Below are positions 49,250-52,341 of a stretch of DNA of 52,341 bases, piece by piece. The stretch is from contig VMDM01000042.1 of NCBI GenBank assembly GCA_008080815.1, positions 1 through 52,341 of the forward strand. The letters run 5' to 3'. The notes beneath the pieces were generated by a model, which saw nothing but the letters and a program-made list of their open reading frames with translations, was not told where the DNA came from and made no database searches. Positions within the stretch are counted from its first letter, which is position 1; each line of letters starts with the position of its first letter. Made by a program: the position numbers and the translations under genes. The stretch is from Candidatus Nitrosopumilus sp. (GTDB lineage: Archaea > Thermoproteota > Nitrososphaeria > Nitrososphaerales > Nitrosopumilaceae).

Positions 49250-49636
49250 GTGAATCAATATACTGCAGTAATAGGAATTGGTATTGGTGCAATTGTTGTA
49301 ATGGGTATAATTTTTGGTGCAGATGTTTTGAAACTTTCTGTTTCTAGCAAATCATATGATATTTTTGTCGATCCATTACTTGATGAACAAGGCATGTTTA
49401 CAATGGGGCGAGTAACCATTCAAAATACTGGTTCTGAAGCACTAACTAATCTAAGAGTAAATTTTGGTGCCGGTGATGTCTTGGAATTTGGTACTCTAAA
49501 AGCAGGACAGAAAATTATTGTATCTCCCCCACCTGAAAATCCCATGGAATTTGTAATGGTTAGCGCAGATAATGATGTTTTTGTAAGTAAAGCCTACCGT
49601 GAAATGCCTAAAATGGTAGGTATGATGGGTTCATAG
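49250..49636 (+). CDS. Membrane-anchored beta-rich protein
   Basis: A 128-residue protein from a GTG start with one N-terminal signal anchor (AVIGIGIGAIVVMGIIFGADVL) and a strand-rich external part (MGRVTIQNTGSEALTNLRVNFGAGDVLEFGTLKAGQKIIVSPPPEN). The second half resembles small CARDB/NEAT-like adhesive folds, but I would not name one. It lies between the DUF427 gene and purC. Confidence 0.72.
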   Translation: MNQYTAVIGIGIGAIVVMGIIFGADVLKLSVSSKSYDIFVDPLLDEQGMFTMGRVTIQNTGSEALTNLRVNFGAGDVLEFGTLKAGQKIIVSPPPENPMEFVMVSADNDVFVSKAYREMPKMVGMMGS

Positions 49637-49679
49637 TACTTCCTAGCAGTTAAATTCCATTATTTTACAACAACAATGA

Positions 49680-50504
49680 TTGAAATTTCTAACCAGTGGA
49701 AAAGTTAAAGATCTTTACGAGTTTGATGATGACCACTTAATTTTCAAATTTTCCGACAGAGTATCTGCATATGATGTAAAATTTAAACAAAATATTCCTA
49801 GAAAGGGTGAAGTCTTGTGTAAATTTGCAGAATTTTGGTTTAATGAATTACCTGTATCAAATCACTTTGTAAAGAGAACTTCGGAAAATGAAATTTTGGT
49901 AAAGAAGATGAAGATGCTTCCAATTGAATGTGTGGTACGAGGATATTTTTATGGTAGTTTAGTGAATCGTTGGAAAAATGGCGAGATAAAACTTCCTGAT
50001 AATACTGATACTCAAATGGCAGCAAAGTTAATCCAACCACTTTTTGATCCTACAACAAAATCAGAACATGATATTCCAATTGATAAAACTAAAGCAATCG
50101 ATATGAATTTGGTAACTGTTGAGCAATACGAATCACTTGAAAAAACTTCTATTGACATTTATAATAAAATGAGTAGTATTGCAGATGAATCGGGATTCAT
50201 TTTAGCCGATTTAAAACTTGAATTTGGATTACTTGATGGGGAAATCACACTTGGTGATTCCATTGGTCCAGATGAATATCGTTTATGGCCAAAGGATTCA
50301 TTTCAAATTGGAAAAATTCAGGAAGCATATGACAAACAAATTCTTCGTGATTGGTTGACTAGTAATGGATATCAAAAACAATTTGATGATTCACGTTCTA
50401 AAGGATTAGAGCCAATCCCTCCAGAAATTCCATCTGAAATAATTTCTAAGATGACAGAAAGATATGTCCATGCTTTTGAGAGAATTTCTGGTAATTCTCT
50501 TTAG
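49680..50504 (+). CDS. purC: SAICAR synthetase PurC
   Basis: A 274-residue enzyme that condenses CAIR with aspartate. SGKVKDLYEFDDDHLIFKFSDRVSAYDV, MLPIECVVRGYFYGSLVNRW and GFILADLKLEFGL are the family's ATP- and substrate-binding motifs; GPDEYRLWPK is the late signature. The start is TTG at 49680, where the N-terminal strand begins; there is no in-frame ATG. It completes the local purine block, although purP is 22 kb away and purM, purD and purB are not seen. Confidence 0.95.
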   Translation: MKFLTSGKVKDLYEFDDDHLIFKFSDRVSAYDVKFKQNIPRKGEVLCKFAEFWFNELPVSNHFVKRTSENEILVKKMKMLPIECVVRGYFYGSLVNRWKNGEIKLPDNTDTQMAAKLIQPLFDPTTKSEHDIPIDKTKAIDMNLVTVEQYESLEKTSIDIYNKMSSIADESGFILADLKLEFGLLDGEITLGDSIGPDEYRLWPKDSFQIGKIQEAYDKQILRDWLTSNGYQKQFDDSRSKGLEPIPPEIPSEIISKMTERYVHAFERISGNSL

Positions 50505-50670
50505 AATTGATTGTTTGTTGACTAATAGTCAAGTTTCAACTCGAATTAGTTTTTTCTGATTTTCCCAATATCTTACTGATTTAGTACATTTTCCTAACAC
50601 TGTCCCAAAATCACTGATTTTTTGATAATTTATTATATTTTTGATAATACTACCATTTGTTTAATATCGT
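50505..50670. other. AT-rich gap with a 15-base palindrome
   Basis: No gene is visible here. At 50518-50532 is TTGACTA-A-TAGTCAA, a perfect 7+1+7 palindrome 13 bases after the purC stop. The rest is AT-rich without repeats. The palindrome could end the purC transcript or bind a regulator; there is no strong T run after it. Confidence 0.4.
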
Positions 50671-50760
50671 TACAATAAACATTGTAACGGATACAATAAA
50701 CATTGTAACGGATACAATAAACATTGTAACGGATACAATAAACATTGTAACGGATACAAT
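50671..50760. repeat. Four tandem 21-base repeats, each a dyad, plus a partial fifth
   Basis: Four exact units start at 50671, 50692, 50713 and 50734, followed by six bases of a fifth (50755-50760). Each unit contains TACAAT, AAAC, ATTGTA, so each is a self-dyad. The first is strongest because upstream bases extend it to CGTTACAAT / ATTGTAACG (9+9). The 21-base period equals two helical turns, so all sites face one side of the DNA. They lie 106-195 bases before an ArsR-like gene. An operator array is the likely role; iterons are an alternative. Confidence 0.92.
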
Positions 50761-50833
50761 TTTTTTAAAACACTACGAAAATTTTTGAAATTAAAAAAAA
50801 TTGATGCGATTAGACAAAAAAATATGATACAAG

Positions 50834-50846
50834 GATCTTTTAGATC
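50834..50846. promoter_or_regulatory. GATCT-TTT-AGATC palindrome over the expected TATA position
   Basis: A 5+3+5 perfect palindrome centred about 26 bases before the ATG at 50866. The TTTTA in its middle is the only TATA-like element at the right distance for a leaderless start, so this may be promoter and operator together. Confidence 0.4.
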
Positions 50847-50865
50847 ACTTTGAAAATGAAATTGT

Positions 50866-51366
50866 ATGTCAACTCTGCTAGAAAAGCAAATCAAAGTAAA
50901 TCGTATTGTTACGACAAATGTTGAACAGGCACGTGCAATTGAAGACCCTGTACGGGCAAAAATTGTAGAACTTCTTTACCGACAAGCAATGTCTGCAGAC
51001 CAAATCGCAACCGCGCTTAAAAAATCCGGACATAAAAAAGCGCTTACAACAATTCGACATCATATCGAGATTCTCAAAGAATCAAATCTAATAGAAATTG
51101 TCAAAATAGAAGAGTCCAGGGGTGCAATCACAAAATTCTACGGAACATCGACGAAATTGCTTGACTTTCAGACGCCCGATGATTTTGAATCAAAATATTC
51201 AAAAATCATTGATAACACCTCTACCAAAATCGAAAAAATCCTCAAAGGATTAACTCCAAAAACTTCAACAACCAAAGGCAAAAAATCTGAAGAATATTCA
51301 CAATATCTCGTAATGGAGATAATGAACAGAGCAATGACAAATGTGTTTGAAAACTCTGGAAAATAA
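50866..51366 (+). CDS. ArsR-like winged-helix regulator
   Basis: A 166-residue DNA-binding protein. VEQARAIEDPVRAKIVELLYRQAMSADQIATALKKSGHKKALTTIRHHIEILKESNLIEIVKIEESRGAITKFYG (about residues 19-93) is an ArsR-type helix-turn-helix: the recognition helix is near LTTIRHHIEIL and the wing is EESRGAITKFYG. No Cys metal-sensor pair is present. The C-terminal half is helical and charged. Four 21-base dyads and a small palindrome lie immediately upstream, which fits autoregulation. The beginning of the gene uses more CG-containing codons than its neighbours. Confidence 0.85.
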   Translation: MSTLLEKQIKVNRIVTTNVEQARAIEDPVRAKIVELLYRQAMSADQIATALKKSGHKKALTTIRHHIEILKESNLIEIVKIEESRGAITKFYGTSTKLLDFQTPDDFESKYSKIIDNTSTKIEKILKGLTPKTSTTKGKKSEEYSQYLVMEIMNRAMTNVFENSGK

Positions 51367-51403
51367 TCGCAAAATCTAAGTATTTCGTGCGTGGAGTATA
51401 TCC

Positions 51404-51718
51404 ATGGTTAGAGTATTCTATTCACAAAAAACAGAAGATCTCATCGAAAAGATGACTCTGACAAATTGGAGGAAAAATGTTCAAGAGGAATTGGGAAAGG
51501 AACATCAAGATTTGTCAGACAATTGGAAAATGTGTGCCATTGGTGAACGAATAAAAATTGAGGGACGGGAACTTGAATCCATAAAAGATCTGTCTCCTGA
51601 GGCAATTCGTTTAGGTTATGAGTTTTCTGTAGCTATGCAAGAACGCAATAATGAGAAGGCTTTAGAGATCATTACTAAGATCGAACAACTCTCCACAATT
51701 TGGAGAAATGAGTCTTAA
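51404..51718 (+). CDS. Hypothetical helical protein
   Basis: A 104-residue soluble, helical protein (YSQKTEDLIEKMTLTNWRKNVQEELGKEHQDLSDNWKMCAIGERI; LGYEFSVAMQERNNEKALEIITKIEQL). One cysteine. It ends directly before the ATG of the PPOX-fold gene, so the two are probably one operon. Family not recognised. Confidence 0.72.
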   Translation: MVRVFYSQKTEDLIEKMTLTNWRKNVQEELGKEHQDLSDNWKMCAIGERIKIEGRELESIKDLSPEAIRLGYEFSVAMQERNNEKALEIITKIEQLSTIWRNES

Positions 51719-52129
51719 ATGAATCCAAAAATCCAAGAATTATTTTCGAAAAAAAATCTTGTTTTTATTGCTACTACTATGAAAGATGGTTCTCCGCAAT
51801 TATCTCCAGTTTGGGGAAATATTGATCAAGAATTCATTTTGATTAATACTGCAGAAGGTAGAATTAAACACAAAAATATTCTTCGTGATCCTAGAGTTGC
51901 AGTTTCAGTGGTGTCGAATTCAAATCCTCTTGATATGGTAACTATTCGCGGAGTGGTTTCTGAAATTATTCCTGATTATGATTATGTTCATGCTGATAAA
52001 CTTACACAACAATACATGGGTCGAAAAAATTATCCATTCAAACGAGAAGGTGAAAAAAGAATCACTTTGAAAATCATTCCTGAAAAAATTTTCGTTTTAC
52101 CTGAATTAAAAATCTCTGATGAAGATTAA
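51719..52129 (+). CDS. PPOX-fold (F420/FMN-dependent) oxidoreductase
   Basis: A 136-residue pyridoxamine-5'-phosphate-oxidase-like split-barrel protein. LVFIATTMKDGSPQLSPVWGNIDQEFILINTAEGRIKHKNILRDPRVAVSVV is the family's flavin-binding half; the pattern fits the F420H2-dependent PPOX class (TIGR03618-type) better than pyridoxal oxidases. F420 is known in ammonia-oxidising archaea. The ATG follows the previous stop with no gap. Substrate unknown. Confidence 0.85.
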   Translation: MNPKIQELFSKKNLVFIATTMKDGSPQLSPVWGNIDQEFILINTAEGRIKHKNILRDPRVAVSVVSNSNPLDMVTIRGVVSEIIPDYDYVHADKLTQQYMGRKNYPFKREGEKRITLKIIPEKIFVLPELKISDED

Positions 52130-52134
52130 CTATA

Positions 52135-52156
52135 TTTCTAAATTCGAATTTAGAAA
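52135..52156. terminator. 22-base perfect palindrome between convergent genes
   Basis: TTTCTAAATTC (52135-52145) is followed at once by its exact reverse complement. It lies six bases after the PPOX stop and 40 bases beyond the 3' end of the minus-strand gene, where a bidirectional terminator would be useful. It could instead be a protein-binding site. Confidence 0.55.
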
Positions 52157-52196
52157 CAAATTAAATCGTTAGTATAGAAAAAAGTGATTATGCAGT

Positions 52197-52341
52197 CTAT
52201 CGTCTTCGTTTAGCTGCAGTTTTTCTCTTTGGAGCTGCTTTGCGTTTAGCTGCAGTTTTTCTCTTTGGAGCGGCTTTGCGTTTTGGTGCTGCCTTTCTCT
52301 TTGGAGCTGCTTTTTTAGCTGCAGTTTTTCTCTTTGGAGCG
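52197..52341 (-). CDS. Lys/Arg/Ala-rich protein, histone H1-like tail (partial)
   Basis: The C-terminal 47 residues of a gene whose start lies beyond the window edge. The peptide repeats A-A-P-K-R-K and T-A-A-K-R-K and ends KRRR, giving over 40% Lys and Arg. Such tails in histone H1, in chlamydial and bordetellal HU-like proteins and in some archaeal chromatin proteins wrap or bridge DNA. At DNA level the units are near-identical (GGAGC-TGC-AGTTTTTCTCT type on the plus strand). The N-terminal domain cannot be seen, so the protein family is open. Confidence 0.78.
   Translation of the reverse strand, partial: APKRKTAAKKAAPKRKAAPKRKAAPKRKTAAKRKAAPKRKTAAKRRR

Noticed and set aside
50671-50760. 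CRISPR array
   Set aside because: The 21-base units are directly adjacent with no unique spacers, and there are no cas genes.
50671-50760. Replication-origin iterons
   Set aside because: No Orc1/Cdc6 or other replication gene is in the window, and the array sits before a regulator; not excluded, but less likely.
50670-50894. Minus-strand frame coding a repeated YPLQCLL peptide
   Set aside because: It is only the translation of the 21-base DNA repeats and overlaps the start of the ArsR-like gene.

Overview
The window is AT-rich archaeal DNA and most likely comes from a Nitrosopumilus-like ammonia-oxidising member of the Nitrososphaerota (Thaumarchaeota). The gene content supports this: archaeal EF-2, the archaeal purine enzyme PurP, a proteasome-assembly (PAC2) protein, a compact archaeal SNF2 ATPase, a tRNA-Pro without encoded CCA, MqnE and MqnD of the futalosine menaquinone route, an F420-type PPOX protein, a DUF5679 zinc ribbon, a secreted protein with the IPDWIKNNAKWWAEG repeat, and many tiny genes. 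Many genes start with TTG or GTG and have a TATA-like element about 25-32 bases upstream, as expected for leaderless transcripts. No rRNA, CRISPR array, transposase or phage module is visible; this reads as ordinary chromosomal core with lineage-specific small genes in between.

Layout. 1-9.55 kb: the end of an MFS transporter, a winged-helix/Cys protein, two unlisted microproteins, a ureohydrolase, a nitroreductase, a stand-alone Lrp/AsnC RAM domain, SRPBCC proteins, a coiled-coil protein, a degenerate JAB/MPN protein and a membrane zinc-ribbon protein. 9.55-12 kb: a DppB/DppC-type permease pair with no ATPase or binding protein beside it. 12-21.5 kb: small Zn proteins (SWIM type, Cys-rich), PAC2, SNF2, Fe/Mn superoxide dismutase, tRNA-Pro(CGG), a DUF5679 protein, an HD-hydrolase/GNAT-like fusion, a membrane J-protein and two TPR proteins. 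21.5-29 kb: mqnE, a thiamine-binding MTH1187-type protein, mqnD, a SIS-domain protein, aef2 and purP. 28.94-29.06 kb holds an unassigned, strongly self-complementary segment that may be a structured RNA. 29.3-40 kb: lineage-specific small proteins, a bifunctional-nuclease-domain protein, a CBS-TrkH potassium-transporter fusion, a DUF5615 PIN-like protein, an O-methyltransferase, a long coiled coil and several winged-helix proteins. 40-44.2 kb: a secreted repeat protein, ubiX, an SRPBCC protein and tatC-tatA. 44.2-50.5 kb: the purine block purS-purQ-purL-purF, a DUF427 protein, a small anchored protein and purC. 50.5-52.3 kb: four 21-bp repeats ahead of an ArsR-like regulator, two small genes, a 22-bp perfect palindrome, and the tail of a Lys/Arg/Ala-rich, histone-H1-like protein that runs off the window.

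How the genes work together. The clearest pathway is de novo purine synthesis: PurS, PurQ and PurL form FGAM synthase, PurF makes the first committed step, PurC makes SAICAR, and PurP replaces the formyl-transfer half of PurH. MqnE and MqnD belong to the futalosine route to menaquinone and lie within 3 kb of each other. TatC and TatA form a minimal twin-arginine translocase. UbiX makes prenyl-FMN for a UbiD-type decarboxylase not seen here. Several convergent pairs overlap by 4-14 bases at their stops, so the layout is compact.

Strongest leads for novelty: the 21-bp dyad array before the ArsR-like gene (50671-50760), the structured segment at 28941-29060, the TATA-spanning dyad at 39934-39956, the HD/GNAT-like fusion, and the group of 28-58-residue microproteins.
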